64,000 nucleotides of DNA from Chitinophagaceae bacterium (lineage in GTDB: Bacteria; Bacteroidota; Bacteroidia; Chitinophagales; Chitinophagaceae). The translations under genes and the position numbers were made by a program. The stretch covers positions 186,001 to 250,000 of the forward strand of contig JAHBTJ010000005.1 in the NCBI GenBank assembly GCA_019638595.1, read 5' to 3'. Shown piece by piece: positions 8,809 through 18,536 of this stretch (position 1 is the stretch's first letter; the number at the start of each line of letters is the position of its first letter). Under the pieces are notes generated by a model. That model was not told the origin of the DNA. It searched no databases and worked only from the letters and a program-made list of their open reading frames with translations.

Positions 8809-11800
8809 CTACTTCCCTGCCTTCATCAAATACGAGAGCAGATCAGTTACTTCCTTGTCATTTAAGGTACTCAGTAACCCCTGTGGCATCATGGAAGTGG
8901 CAGTGGTTTCACGCGATTGTATAGTTGACTTGTTCAGCACCACATCGTTTTGGCCCACCACCCGCAGTGTAATCTGCCGGTCGTTTTCAGACACCAGGTT
9001 GCCGGAAAAGGTCCTGCCATCGCGGGTGGTGATCACCACCATCTTATAGGCGTCCTGTATTTCTTCGCTGGGGCTTAAAATATTAAACAGCAGGTAATCA
9101 ATATTGGAGCGATTGGATCCTGTAAGATCGGGACCAATATTACCACCATTGCCGAATAATTTGTGACAGGCGCCGCAGGTTCTCGCAAAAAGCTTTTCGC
9201 CGTTTACCAGGTCGGGCGTCCCGGCGTCTTTTCCTGTTACCAGGTTTTTATAACGGGCGAATTCTTTGCTGTCGGCAGGCTGATCATCTATCGGGCCCCA
9301 AATTTCAACAAAGCCACTGCCTACCACCCTGCGCAATTGCCGGGCTACCGTAGCGGGTACCTGGTTTTTAGGCATGGTTTTATTTTTGATCGCATCTGCC
9401 AGCAGCCAGCCGTAAACCGGGCGGGAGCTGAGTGTATTCATAGCCTGCAGCTTTTCAGCTTCATTCATGGCCGGATACATTTTCAACAGCAATACTCCCA
9501 GCTCCCGGTTGTTGAACGCGGCTATTGATTTAACCGCTTCTAATCTCAAGGGAGCTTCTTCGAGCAACTGCGGCAAAAGCGGTACCAGTTCTTTGCGTTG
9601 TTGCGCCGATAAAGCCTGCAATGCTTTTATCCGCTGATCGTGCGGTAATTTTTTATCAGCAACCATTGCAAGAGAACGTTGTGCCGAGGCAGCGTCTCCA
9701 AATAACGCGCCGATGTCTTCTGCCAGTTGCGAAGCCTGATCGTTTCTCTTTTTTAATACAACCAGTGTATTGTTCCAGTTGGAAGGCGGTTTCAGATCCA
9801 CCCTTCCTTCCATTCCTGCCAGCATGCCCGATAAAAGCTGCATCAGGGTTGCAGGTTGCGTTCCTATCACATCTGTTAGTTCAGCTATGGCGCCGCCGTC
9901 CACCGCCCGGCGGGCTGTGAAGGAAGAGATCAGCGACAATTTGGAAGATGACGCGATACTTAAAGCCTTTTTAGGATCTTCTTTTACCAGCTTTTCAAAC
10001 CCGAACCATATCATTTTAGGCAGGTTATGATCATTTTCGTCTTCCGCGTGCCGGCTTAACGCTTCTGCTAGTTGCCAGGCAGTTGCCGTATCAACACGTT
10101 GCATGGCCGAAGCCAGGTACAAACGTACTACCGGAGAAGGATCCTGCTGCGCCAGGGTTACCAGCTTTGCTGCTATGTTTCCCGGTGGCGGCGCATCTTC
10201 GCAAAGAAGCTGGATCGCCCATGCCCTTATGTATTCATCCTTGTCGTTCAGCGAGGCATCAAGCATATCTTTTGAAAGACTGTTTGTTACATATAAAGCC
10301 CACATTGCCTTCAGCCGGTGATCCGCGTTGGCAGATGAACGGAAGAGGCCAGACAGTACCGTATATGCGCCGGGATCTAATTTATTTTTTACCGTGCGTC
10401 CCTGCAATATTACCCTGGCCCTGCGTGCATGCCAGTCGCTGCTGCTGGTTTGGAATTCAGCCAGTTGTTGATCGGTCAGCTTATTCAGGTCGCCATATCT
10501 TCCGTCAAAATTCACGGCTTCCGATTTTACCGGCATGATCCGGAAAATACGTCCTGTTTCACTATTGCGCACTGTTTGCCCGCATATATCCGCATCGTGC
10601 CAGTCAAGCGCGTATAACCCGCCGTCAGGTCCAACTTCCATACTAAAGCCAACCCACTGGCCGTTATTTGCCAGCATAAAATCATCGCCGTGCTGTGCTA
10701 TAAAACCAGATCCCTTTCTTTGCAAAATATCCGATAACACAGCGTGCTCATGAATATTGCACATAAATATCCTGCCTCTTTCGACTGCCGGGAATGCATC
10801 TGACTGGTAAATACGGGCGCCGCCATGTGCAGATCTGTGACTGTGATTAGTGATGGTTTTGATATCATCGTATACATAGGGATTGAAGTGCTGGCCGCCC
10901 TGCCGGTGATAAATGCCTCCCGGTATTACATGCCACATGTGCGGTATTACGCAGGCGCTGATAAAAAGTTGTCCTTTGGCATCGTAATCAATACCCCAGG
11001 GATTGCTGAATCCATGAGCTACTACTTCAAACTTATCTTTTACAGGATGGTAACGCCACACCCCCCCGTTGATATCCACGCCATCGCCTTCCAGTATGTT
11101 TTCAGGAAACGGATCTTTGTGTTTATACAATTTTCCTTTTCCCTTCGGCTTTCTTACTTTAGAGGGAGTAGCGAAGCCCTGGCATCCGTACAGCCATCCA
11201 TCGGGACCCCAGTGAAAGCTGTTCAGTGTTTCATGCCGGTCGCGTATACCCCATCCCGTTAGCCTTACTTCTATATCTTTTACTTCCGCCACATCATCGT
11301 GATCGCGGTCGGGTACAAACAATAAGTTAGGCGGCGCCCCTACAAATACGCCGTCGAAACCTACCGCCAGCGCTGCAGGAAAGGCGATCCCTTCCATAAA
11401 TACTTTTCGTTTATCCGCAACGCCGTCGTGGTTGGTATCTTCCAGTATCACAATACGGCTGTCGCCCGCGTTGGAAAAACCATGCCCGCGCGATTCATAA
11501 TCTTTGTTTTCGGCTATCCATAACCGTCCGCGATCGTCCCAGCAAAAAGCCATTGGCTGGGTCATCATAGGTTCCGCGGCCCAAACATTTACCTTATTGC
11601 CTTCTTTCAATGTCATGGCGGCAACAGCTTCTCCGGGTGTCAGGAATTTTGCTTCCAGCGCTTCCTGTTGCGCCATGGCCCATAGTTCGGTTGTATTGTA
11701 TAAGGAGGTTTTGCCGGTATACAATGCCCATTGATCAGACACTTCTTTATCGTTGAACCCGCCGGTATATACCATTAAGCGATGTTTGAACACTTCCGTA

Positions 11801-12597
11801 TCTCCTTTTTTAATGCTCCAGCTTGTATCACGCGCAGGAGCCGGACCAACACCCAGTTGCCCGTCTACCCTCCAATGCTGCGGGTAACCCTTGTTCTCGG
11901 GATGATCGAATATAGCGATGTGTGCAAGATCGTCCCTGCCTTCAACCTGCATGCCCACATCCACCCACATGGCACGCTGCCCCTCCGCTTTTTCATTTTT
12001 TTGCCGGGCCGCGTTTATTACTTCTCCGTTAATCCCTTCTTTCCACGGCATTCTTAAAAACAATCCGCCATAATCGTATTTGCCAATGGTGATATCCGTT
12101 TGCGCTTCGCCCTTCCATTCCAGCGTAATAAAATACCTGCCGCTGTCCTGCGTCATGCTCCATGTTTGTGTTTGGGTCATAACTGCCGCACCTGTGGAAT
12201 CCAGCAGGTTGTATACGGTTTGCCATTTTACCTGTTCGCCTTCCGCGTCTATTATGCTGGCAGAAACCCGTTTCCAGTAGCCATCACCGGGATGGTGAAA
12301 ATAATCCCTTCCGTTCACCCTTGTAAAACCCCAGTACAACCCGTTTTGGTGTTTGTGATGGCCGGGACTGTTTTCTGTTAATATGCCCTTGCCATCAGGC
12401 GCCGCAACAGGATGAATGAATGGCCGGAAGCCGGGTTGGGCATGCTGGATCAGCACCGGATCTCCGGAGCGGTAGCTGTATACAGCAATCGTTCCTTCTT
12501 TTTCGTCCTGTACTAACTTTAAATTTTTTACGCGATGATTGTCGGCAGTATTACATCCAATCAGCACCATCAGGGAAACGAGCGTTATCAACTTCAT
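8809..12597 (-). CDS. DUF6807 / membrane-bound dehydrogenase / HEAT / cytochrome c fusion lipoprotein
   Basis: This 1262-residue lipoprotein (lipobox LIGC near residue 15) joins four parts. Residues about 25-290 match the PmoA-like DUF6807 family (HHKHQNGLYWGFTRVNGRDY). Residues about 325-690 form a beta-propeller of the Pirellula/Verrucomicrobium-type membrane-bound dehydrogenase family (MAFCWDDRGRLWIAENKDYE, HGFSNPWGIDYDAKGQLF). Residues about 690-1090 are HEAT-like helices. The last 135 residues are a c-type heme domain with one CGACH motif near residue 1139 and NIGPDLTGSNRSNIDYLL. Such proteins are thought to oxidise sugar-derived substrates in the periplasm, passing electrons to the attached heme. 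It faces a GH127-like glycosidase across a 352-bp divergent region. Substrate unknown. Confidence 0.85.
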   Translation of the reverse strand: MKLITLVSLMVLIGCNTADNHRVKNLKLVQDEKEGTIAVYSYRSGDPVLIQHAQPGFRPFIHPVAAPDGKGILTENSPGHHKHQNGLYWGFTRVNGRDYFHHPGDGYWKRVSASIIDAEGEQVKWQTVYNLLDSTGAAVMTQTQTWSMTQDSGRYFITLEWKGEAQTDITIGKYDYGGLFLRMPWKEGINGEVINAARQKNEKAEGQRAMWVDVGMQVEGRDDLAHIAIFDHPENKGYPQHWRVDGQLGVGPAPARDTSWSIKKGDTEVFKHRLMVYTGGFNDKEVSDQWALYTGKTSLYNTTELWAMAQQEALEAKFLTPGEAVAAMTLKEGNKVNVWAAEPMMTQPMAFCWDDRGRLWIAENKDYESRGHGFSNAGDSRIVILEDTNHDGVADKRKVFMEGIAFPAALAVGFDGVFVGAPPNLLFVPDRDHDDVAEVKDIEVRLTGWGIRDRHETLNSFHWGPDGWLYGCQGFATPSKVRKPKGKGKLYKHKDPFPENILEGDGVDINGGVWRYHPVKDKFEVVAHGFSNPWGIDYDAKGQLFISACVIPHMWHVIPGGIYHRQGGQHFNPYVYDDIKTITNHSHRSAHGGARIYQSDAFPAVERGRIFMCNIHEHAVLSDILQRKGSGFIAQHGDDFMLANNGQWVGFSMEVGPDGGLYALDWHDADICGQTVRNSETGRIFRIMPVKSEAVNFDGRYGDLNKLTDQQLAEFQTSSSDWHARRARVILQGRTVKNKLDPGAYTVLSGLFRSSANADHRLKAMWALYVTNSLSKDMLDASLNDKDEYIRAWAIQLLCEDAPPPGNIAAKLVTLAQQDPSPVVRLYLASAMQRVDTATAWQLAEALSRHAEDENDHNLPKMIWFGFEKLVKEDPKKALSIASSSKLSLISSFTARRAVDGGAIAELTDVIGTQPATLMQLLSGMLAGMEGRVDLKPPSNWNNTLVVLKKRNDQASQLAEDIGALFGDAASAQRSLAMVADKKLPHDQRIKALQALSAQQRKELVPLLPQLLEEAPLRLEAVKSIAAFNNRELGVLLLKMYPAMNEAEKLQAMNTLSSRPVYGWLLADAIKNKTMPKNQVPATVARQLRRVVGSGFVEIWGPIDDQPADSKEFARYKNLVTGKDAGTPDLVNGEKLFARTCGACHKLFGNGGNIGPDLTGSNRSNIDYLLFNILSPSEEIQDAYKMVVITTRDGRTFSGNLVSENDRQITLRVVGQNDVVLNKSTIQSRETTATSMMPQGLLSTLNDKEVTDLLSYLMKAGK

Positions 12598-12949
12598 GTG
12601 TGCAAGCTGTTTTTAAAATAAGCAATGAAAATACGAATCCGGCCCGAAGTTTTCCCGCATAAAAATGAATTGAAAGATATTTTTTATTTGTTGAGTGTTT
12701 TCACCAACAAAACGAAAGCTTGATTACAAACAGGTTGCATTATAGTACAAAAGGTAAGCTGTTATTATAACTCAAAGAAGTTACCCCTTGTGCACAATAG
12801 GTGTTATCCTTTCATGGGAGAACAAAAGGTATGACATCTTCCGAAACCTTAAAAACCTGATATCCTGTTTTTTTCACTGACAGGTAATACTGTTTGCCGG
12901 TATTTACAGCAACAGAACTGTATATTCGTATATTCTTCAAAAATAAACT
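12598..12949. other. Divergent intergenic region with short hairpin
   Basis: This region separates the dehydrogenase fusion gene from the GH127-like gene and should contain both promoters. One inverted repeat is visible: TTTGTTG at 12687-12693 and CAACAAA at 12705-12711, with an 11-bp spacer. Otherwise the sequence is A+T-rich and I see no gene or RNA. Confidence 0.4.
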
Positions 12950-15046
12950 ATGCATCTATTCCGGTATTTGTTTTTGCTGATATTAATAGTAAGCTGTTGC
13001 CAGGTGGTTGCTCAAACGCCTGCTCCCTTTTACCAGGGCAACAGGGCGCCACTTGTCGTAAATCCCTATACTCCCCTGCCGTTGGGTACTATAGAAGCAA
13101 GGGGCTGGCTGCAAGAACAACTGGAGAGAATGAAAGCAGGGTTGACGGGCAACCTTGATACTTATTATCCATTGGTGATGGGACCGCGAAATGCCTGGCT
13201 GGGAGGAGATGGCGATGCCTGGGAACGCGGACCTTACTGGATAGACGGGCTGCTGCCGTTAGCATATATATTAAAGGATGAGCAACTGATCGCCAAAGTA
13301 CAGCCCTGGATAGAATGGACCTTACGGAACCAGCGACAGGATGGATATATGGGGCCGGGAATATTGAAAGAAAGACCTCTGGCGGAGCCCGGTTTGCAGA
13401 AAGAACCCAGGGAAGACTGGTGGCCGAGAATGGTAATGTTGAAAGTATTGCAGCAGTACTACCAGGCCACCGGGGATGGAAGAGTCATTTCTTTTCTTAC
13501 CCGTTATTTTCGCTACCAGTTGCAGCAATTGCCTCAAACGCCGGTTGATCACTGGTCGTTCTGGGGCAACAAAAGAGCCGCCGATAATATGATGGTGGTA
13601 TACTGGTTGTATAATATTACGGGTGAGTCTTTTTTGCTGGACTTGGGAACACTGCTTTATAAACAGACCTTCCCATTTACGAAAGTGTTTATGAATCCAT
13701 ACCCTGAAAGATCAAACCGGACCGACCATCTGTACCCGGAAAGTGCTGCTAATAAATACCCCTACAAAGAAGAATTGATCAACCGGCTGCATGTGGGATT
13801 ATGGCAGAGCTTTCATTGCGTAAACCTGGCACAGGGCATCAAAACGCCGGTAATTTATTTTCAGCAGGATCCGAACCCTCTTTACCCGGAAGCGGTAAGG
13901 AAGGCTTTGGCAGACATAGAACGTTATCACGGGCAGGCGCAGGGTATGTTTGGAGGAGATGAGCCCATGCATGGCAACGATCCCACGCAGGGTGTAGAGT
14001 TGTGCTCGGTGGTAGAAATGATGTTTTCGCTGGAAAGCATGCTACCTGTTACGGCAGATGTTTCTCTGGCCGATCAGTTGGAGAAAATAGCTTATAATGC
14101 CCTTCCGGCCCAGGTAACGGATAACTACATGCACCGGCAATATTTTCAGTCGGCAAACCAGGTACTGATCACAAGAGCCACGCGTAATTTTTTTGAGGAA
14201 GAATATCATGGCGGTACGGATCTCTGTTTCGGATTATTGACCGGGTATCCCTGTTGCACTTCCAATATGCACCAGGGATGGCCGAAATTTGTGCAGAACC
14301 TTTGGTACAGTACGCCTGATAATGGCGTGGCGGCGCTTGTTTACGGGCCGTCGGCAGTTCGTTTAAAAGCAGGGAATGGTGTTGACATCCGTATAACGGA
14401 AGACACCGGCTATCCATTCAATGAAAATATACGCTTTACAATTGAAACGCCGCAAAAGACCATATTTCCCTTCCATCTTCGTATCCCGGAATGGGCGGAG
14501 CATGCAGCTATCAAAATAAATGGTAAGGTCTGGCAACAGGATGTCAGGCGCAATACGATCGTGCAGATAAAAAGGGAATGGCGTAACGGTGATGTGGTGG
14601 AATTGATCTTACCGATGAAAGTGAAGATCAGCCGGTGGGCCGCTACCTCTGCCGCAGTAGAAAGAGGCCCCCTGGTATATGCGTTGAAAATAGGGGAAGA
14701 ATGGAAAAAAGCAGCAGCAACAGATCATTATGGACCTTACTATGAAGTATACCCTAAGTCTGGCTGGAATTATGGACTTTTAAGGGAACATATCCTGAAC
14801 CCCGAAGCAGGATTTAAAGTGGTAACGCAACAGCACTGGTTGGGCTATCCCTGGAACCCCGAAAATGTGCCTGTAAAAATAGAAACGACCGGCCGGCAAA
14901 TACCTTTCTGGCAACTATATAATCATATGCCGGGGCCGCTGCCCAATCCGCAGGTGCCATTGCAGGTAAAAGAAACCACTCGCCTTACACTGATACCGTA
15001 TGGCAGCACTACGTTGCGTATCACGCAGTTCCCGGTAGTGAAATAG
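12950..15046 (+). CDS. GH127-like (DUF1680) secreted glycosidase, putative beta-L-arabinofuranosidase
   Basis: The 698-residue protein has a signal peptide (hydrophobic to about residue 22, ending VVAQ). An (alpha/alpha)6-type catalytic region follows, with the phrases GDAWERGPYWIDGLLPLAY, GVELCSVVEMMFSLE and GYPCCTSNMHQGWPKFVQNLW, and then a beta-sandwich C-terminal part. In the characterised GH127 enzyme a glutamate/cysteine pair and a CC motif hold zinc and form the active site. The E..C and CC positions are visible here. Subfamilies of DUF1680 differ in substrate, so arabinofuranoside is only the likeliest choice. It probably acts in the periplasm or outside the cell. Confidence 0.85.
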   Translation: MHLFRYLFLLILIVSCCQVVAQTPAPFYQGNRAPLVVNPYTPLPLGTIEARGWLQEQLERMKAGLTGNLDTYYPLVMGPRNAWLGGDGDAWERGPYWIDGLLPLAYILKDEQLIAKVQPWIEWTLRNQRQDGYMGPGILKERPLAEPGLQKEPREDWWPRMVMLKVLQQYYQATGDGRVISFLTRYFRYQLQQLPQTPVDHWSFWGNKRAADNMMVVYWLYNITGESFLLDLGTLLYKQTFPFTKVFMNPYPERSNRTDHLYPESAANKYPYKEELINRLHVGLWQSFHCVNLAQGIKTPVIYFQQDPNPLYPEAVRKALADIERYHGQAQGMFGGDEPMHGNDPTQGVELCSVVEMMFSLESMLPVTADVSLADQLEKIAYNALPAQVTDNYMHRQYFQSANQVLITRATRNFFEEEYHGGTDLCFGLLTGYPCCTSNMHQGWPKFVQNLWYSTPDNGVAALVYGPSAVRLKAGNGVDIRITEDTGYPFNENIRFTIETPQKTIFPFHLRIPEWAEHAAIKINGKVWQQDVRRNTIVQIKREWRNGDVVELILPMKVKISRWAATSAAVERGPLVYALKIGEEWKKAAATDHYGPYYEVYPKSGWNYGLLREHILNPEAGFKVVTQQHWLGYPWNPENVPVKIETTGRQIPFWQLYNHMPGPLPNPQVPLQVKETTRLTLIPYGSTTLRITQFPVVK

Positions 15047-15091
15047 TACCGTTCATCTGCCGGATATCAGGATCGTTTGAGCGCTGTAAAA

Positions 15092-15107
15092 CATGATAAT
15101 AATCATG
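15092..15107. promoter_or_regulatory. CRP/FNR-type palindrome upstream of the nirK operon
   Basis: CATGATAATAATCATG is a perfect 6-4-6 palindrome whose core TGAT-N4-ATCA matches the half-sites of FNR/DNR-type operators. It lies 75 bp before the first gene of the denitrification operon. Binding by an oxygen- or NO-responsive Crp/Fnr-family regulator is inferred. Confidence 0.6.
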
Positions 15108-15117
15108 AGCACAATTG

Positions 15118-15133
15118 AGGACAGATATGTCCT
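15118..15133. promoter_or_regulatory. Second 6-4-6 palindrome upstream of the nirK operon
   Basis: AGGACAGATATGTCCT is a perfect 6-bp inverted repeat with a 4-bp spacer. Its centre is 26 bp from the centre of the neighbouring palindrome. A possible Bacteroidota -7 element (TAATTTTG, 15150-15157) follows. That would place this site close to -41, the classical activator position. The spacing argument is inference. Confidence 0.5.
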
Positions 15134-15181
15134 TTATTATTATGCTGTCTAATTTTGCATTATAATTAATACGTGTCGGTT

Positions 15182-16534
15182 ATGGACACATTTCCTCTTT
15201 TTCGCAATGTATTTACAGTGGTTGCTTTAAGTGTTACTGTTGCCAATGCAACATTTGCGCAAAATAACCCCGATACTTCCAGTCAGCTTACAGTTACAGC
15301 CCAGGTACGGCCGCGGTCCGAATTAAGGCATGGCGCTTTTCAGCCGTTGGCTACCGGAGAAAAGCCTGCTTTTTTGATCAGCCAGCGCAGCAGGATCACA
15401 TTAAATTACCGGCATAAAAATGTACTGTCGTTGCAGCTTTCTCCCCAGATCGTAAATATCTGGGGACAGGAGGCGCTTACACAGGGTGCAGGTACTAATA
15501 ACGGGCTGGCTTTTTTTGAGGCCTGGGCAAAGCTTCGCATCAGTTCTTCCGCATTGCTGCAAATAGGCCGCCAGGTCATTTCTTTGGATGATGAGCGTTT
15601 TTTCGGGGCGTTAGACTGGGCGCAGGGTGGCCGGGCACATGATGCCGTTTCTTTCCAGCTTCAAAAAAACAAGCTGGAGCTGAAAGCGCATGCTGCCTTC
15701 AATCAAAATTATGCGGCGTTGTATGGCAATAACGTGAGTAATGTATCCGGGTCGCTGTTTTCATCAAAAGATGCAGCCAATTATAAATGGATGCAAAATA
15801 CGTGGCTGAAATATAACCTGGATAAGCAAAGCAGCTTTAGTTTTTTAATCAATAACCTCGGCTTTCAGAACGCACAAAGCAATGCTGATAACAGTGCTCC
15901 AACTTATTTTACCCAAACTGTTGGCGCTAATTATTTTCATTTGGGCAGTAGGTGGAAGTACAATGTTTCTGCTTATTACCAGGCAGGTAAAAACCAGCAG
16001 GGCGTAAAAACCAATGCATACCTGGTGGCAGCAAACGTGGAGCAAATGTTGAATACCCGCTGGAGCCTTACATTGGGCGGCGACCTGTTGAGCGGTAACA
16101 ACGCGGATGGTGTTTTGCAAAAAAGCAATCATGCATTTGTTCCTTACTTTGGCACCAACCACAAGTTTTACGGCAGTATGGATTATTACTATGCCGGTAA
16201 CGGTCATAAAAATACCGGGCTTGGCGATGCTTATGTAAAGGCGCGCTATAAGCCGGATGCGAAGTGGACGCTCGCACTGGCAACACACCAGTTTGTTTCG
16301 CCGGTTGCATTAAAAGAAGGAACCAACGAATTATCTGCCAACCTGGGGCAGGAATTTGATCTGGATGTTCATTGCAACATTCATCCTTATATCAGCCTGG
16401 TGGGTGGTTATTCAGTATATGCAGTTACGCCTTCCGCCCGTTTTATAAAATCGGTGGCATCCTCTAATACTTTACAGCATTGGGTTTGGTGTATGCTGAA
16501 TGTAAATGCGGAAATCCTGAAGCTAAAATTTTAA
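15182..16534 (+). CDS. Alginate-export-family outer-membrane porin
   Basis: The 450-residue protein has a signal peptide ending FAQ. It then shows the family pattern of amphipathic strands found in the alginate_exp family: [61 protein letters not shown]. It probably forms an outer-membrane barrel. It sits 31 bp before nirK, and in Bacteroidota such barrels often precede nirK, so a role in passage of nitrite or another small anion is more likely here than alginate export. I chose the ATG at 15182 over the GTG at 15173 because it directly precedes the signal peptide. Confidence 0.85.
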   Translation: MDTFPLFRNVFTVVALSVTVANATFAQNNPDTSSQLTVTAQVRPRSELRHGAFQPLATGEKPAFLISQRSRITLNYRHKNVLSLQLSPQIVNIWGQEALTQGAGTNNGLAFFEAWAKLRISSSALLQIGRQVISLDDERFFGALDWAQGGRAHDAVSFQLQKNKLELKAHAAFNQNYAALYGNNVSNVSGSLFSSKDAANYKWMQNTWLKYNLDKQSSFSFLINNLGFQNAQSNADNSAPTYFTQTVGANYFHLGSRWKYNVSAYYQAGKNQQGVKTNAYLVAANVEQMLNTRWSLTLGGDLLSGNNADGVLQKSNHAFVPYFGTNHKFYGSMDYYYAGNGHKNTGLGDAYVKARYKPDAKWTLALATHQFVSPVALKEGTNELSANLGQEFDLDVHCNIHPYISLVGGYSVYAVTPSARFIKSVASSNTLQHWVWCMLNVNAEILKLKF

Positions 16535-16565
16535 ACAATATATTTTCAACCAAATACCAAATGTT

Positions 16566-17606
16566 ATGACAAGCAAACTGATGTTATTAATGCTGGCTGC
16601 CATGTTTTTCTTAGGGGCCTGTAAAAGCAGTACCGAACAGGCAAATGCTTCCGGGGCAAAGTCATCGGCTGCAGCAATGGAAGAAGCTAAAGGACAGCCC
16701 GAAGAGGCCGAAATTACGGCAGCTCCCCGTGTGCCTGCACCAATAGGTAACAGGGGACCTAAAAAACTGATCGTAAAATTGCTCACCACCGAAATAGAAG
16801 GCGAGATCGCCGATGGAAAAAAATATACTTTCTGGACCTTTAACAACATTGTGCCGGGCAGCTTTATCCGTGTACGCGAAGGAGACGAAGTAGAAGTGCG
16901 CCTGAGAAACGATGCCAACAGCGTATTGCCACATAACATTGACCTGCATGCTGTAAACGGTCCCGGTGGCGGCGCTGAGGCAACTTCTGCCGTAGCCGGA
17001 AAGGAAGAGGCATTCACCTTTAAAGCTATGAATCCCGGCTTGTATGTTTACCACTGCGCCGCGCCGCCTGTGCCTATGCACATCGGGAATGGTATGTATG
17101 GGTTGATTTTGGTAGAACCTGCAGGTGGTTTGAAACCTGTGGACAGGGAGTACTACATTATGCAGGGAGAATTTTATACCAAAGCCCGTGAAAGCGGCTT
17201 GTTGGAGTTTGACAATGATAAGGCTGTTTCCGAAAACCCCGACTATGTATTGTTTAACGGTAAAAAAGGTTCCCTGTTGGGTACCGGGATGATTGAGGCT
17301 AAGGTAGGGGAAACAGTTCGTCTTTTTGTTGGAAATGGCGGACCTAACCTGGTTTCTTCTTTCCACGTTATTGGTGAAATTTTTGACAATGTTTACCAGG
17401 AAGGTGGTACTGCCGTTACACATAATGTACAAACAACTATCATTCCTGCAGGTGGCTCTGCTATTGTAGAATTTAAGGTGGATGTTCCGGGAGAGTATGT
17501 GCTGGTTGATCACTCTCTTTCCAGGGCGTTCAACAAGGGAGCTATTGGCAAGCTGAAAGTGACCGGTGAAAAAAATCCGAAAGTTTTCAAAAAAGGCGGG
17601 TTGTAA
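16566..17606 (+). CDS. nirK: Copper-containing nitrite reductase (NO-forming), lipoprotein
   Basis: The 346-residue two-cupredoxin enzyme reduces nitrite to nitric oxide in denitrification. Copper ligands are visible. H123 and H128 lie in LPHNIDLHA, with D126 the catalytic aspartate. H163 and C164 lie in [16 protein letters not shown], with H172 and M177. Later histidines occur in SSFHVIG and [11 protein letters not shown]123/C164/H172/M177 form the type 1 site; H128, H163 and a later histidine form the type 2 site. A lipobox (FLGAC, C19) means it is anchored rather than freely periplasmic. It is second in an operon with a porin, a formylglycine-enzyme-like protein and a SCO copper chaperone, which could supply copper. 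Confidence 0.97.
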   Translation: MTSKLMLLMLAAMFFLGACKSSTEQANASGAKSSAAAMEEAKGQPEEAEITAAPRVPAPIGNRGPKKLIVKLLTTEIEGEIADGKKYTFWTFNNIVPGSFIRVREGDEVEVRLRNDANSVLPHNIDLHAVNGPGGGAEATSAVAGKEEAFTFKAMNPGLYVYHCAAPPVPMHIGNGMYGLILVEPAGGLKPVDREYYIMQGEFYTKARESGLLEFDNDKAVSENPDYVLFNGKKGSLLGTGMIEAKVGETVRLFVGNGGPNLVSSFHVIGEIFDNVYQEGGTAVTHNVQTTIIPAGGSAIVEFKVDVPGEYVLVDHSLSRAFNKGAIGKLKVTGEKNPKVFKKGGL

Positions 17607-17620
17607 ATCCCGGGTAATAA

Positions 17621-18502
17621 ATGAAAATCCACTTCATTCATATCATTGCATTTTCGGTAGTTGTATGGTGCGCTTCCTGTAACCGTCAGGAGGCGCCACC
17701 GGATGCCGGGTCTCATACATTACAGCCGGAACAACTCTCATCACAGGCAGAAATGGTATTGATACCCGGCGGAGCATACAAACCTTTTTATGGCTCCGAT
17801 ACCGCAATGGTAAAAGTAAAGCCATTTTTAATAGATGAAAGACCCGTTACCAACGGCGAATTCCTGGAGTTTGTAAAAGCCAACCCGCAATGGCAACGTT
17901 CGCAGGTAAAACGCCTGTATGCCGATACGAATTACCTGCATAACTGGGTGGGAGATACGATTTTGCCCAAAGGCATAAATAAGGATGCCCCTGTTACGCA
18001 ACTGTCGTGGTATGCAGCCAAAGCTTATGCGATGGCTGTGGGTAAACGCTTACCATTATTGGATGAATGGGAGTTAGTGGCCATGGCGGATGAAACTGTT
18101 GCCAATGCACGGCAGAAGAAATCGTATTCAGACAGGATTGTAAATCTTTACCTGGTAAAAAACAGGCAGTATAATGCTGTAAAGCAATCGCCGCCCAACT
18201 ATTGGGGAGTGTATAACCTTTTTGACCTGGTGTGGGAGTGGACGGATGATTTTAATTCTGTACTGGTAACGGGTGATGCCCGTTCGGGCGACTACAGTGA
18301 CAACAATCTTTTTTGTGCAGGCAGCGCTACCAGCGCTACGGATGTGCTGAACTATGCGGCCTTTATGCGGTTCAGTATGCGGGCAGGGCTGAAAGCGCAT
18401 TATACGGTGGGCAATCTTGGATTCCGTTGCGCAAAAGATGCCGATGAGCAGTCTCTCTTAACTGCTCCGAAGAAAAGAGATTTACTTCGTGCGGAAGATT
18501 AA
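17621..18502 (+). CDS. Formylglycine-generating-enzyme-like (SUMF1 fold) lipoprotein
   Basis: The 293-residue protein has a lipobox (WCASC near residue 20) and then the FGE-sulfatase fold: MVLIPGGAYKPFYGSD, FLIDERPVTNGEFLEFVKANP, VTQLSWYAAKAYAMAVGKRLPLLDEWE, WEWTDDFNS and LGFRCAKD at the end. The typical FGE active-site cysteine pair is not obvious, and there is no sulfatase nearby. It is therefore more likely a structural or non-catalytic member, like GldJ/GldK-type proteins. It starts 14 bp after nirK and is followed 34 bp later by a SCO gene, so a role in assembly or docking of the nitrite reductase is plausible but unproven. Confidence 0.82.
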   Translation: MKIHFIHIIAFSVVVWCASCNRQEAPPDAGSHTLQPEQLSSQAEMVLIPGGAYKPFYGSDTAMVKVKPFLIDERPVTNGEFLEFVKANPQWQRSQVKRLYADTNYLHNWVGDTILPKGINKDAPVTQLSWYAAKAYAMAVGKRLPLLDEWELVAMADETVANARQKKSYSDRIVNLYLVKNRQYNAVKQSPPNYWGVYNLFDLVWEWTDDFNSVLVTGDARSGDYSDNNLFCAGSATSATDVLNYAAFMRFSMRAGLKAHYTVGNLGFRCAKDADEQSLLTAPKKRDLLRAED

Positions 18503-18536
18503 AAGATCAGGCCATGGCAAAACAAAAACAACAACA

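Noticed and set aside
16523-17513. Long minus-strand frames opposite nirK
   Set aside because: NirK has all copper ligands on the plus strand; the reverse frames are shadows.
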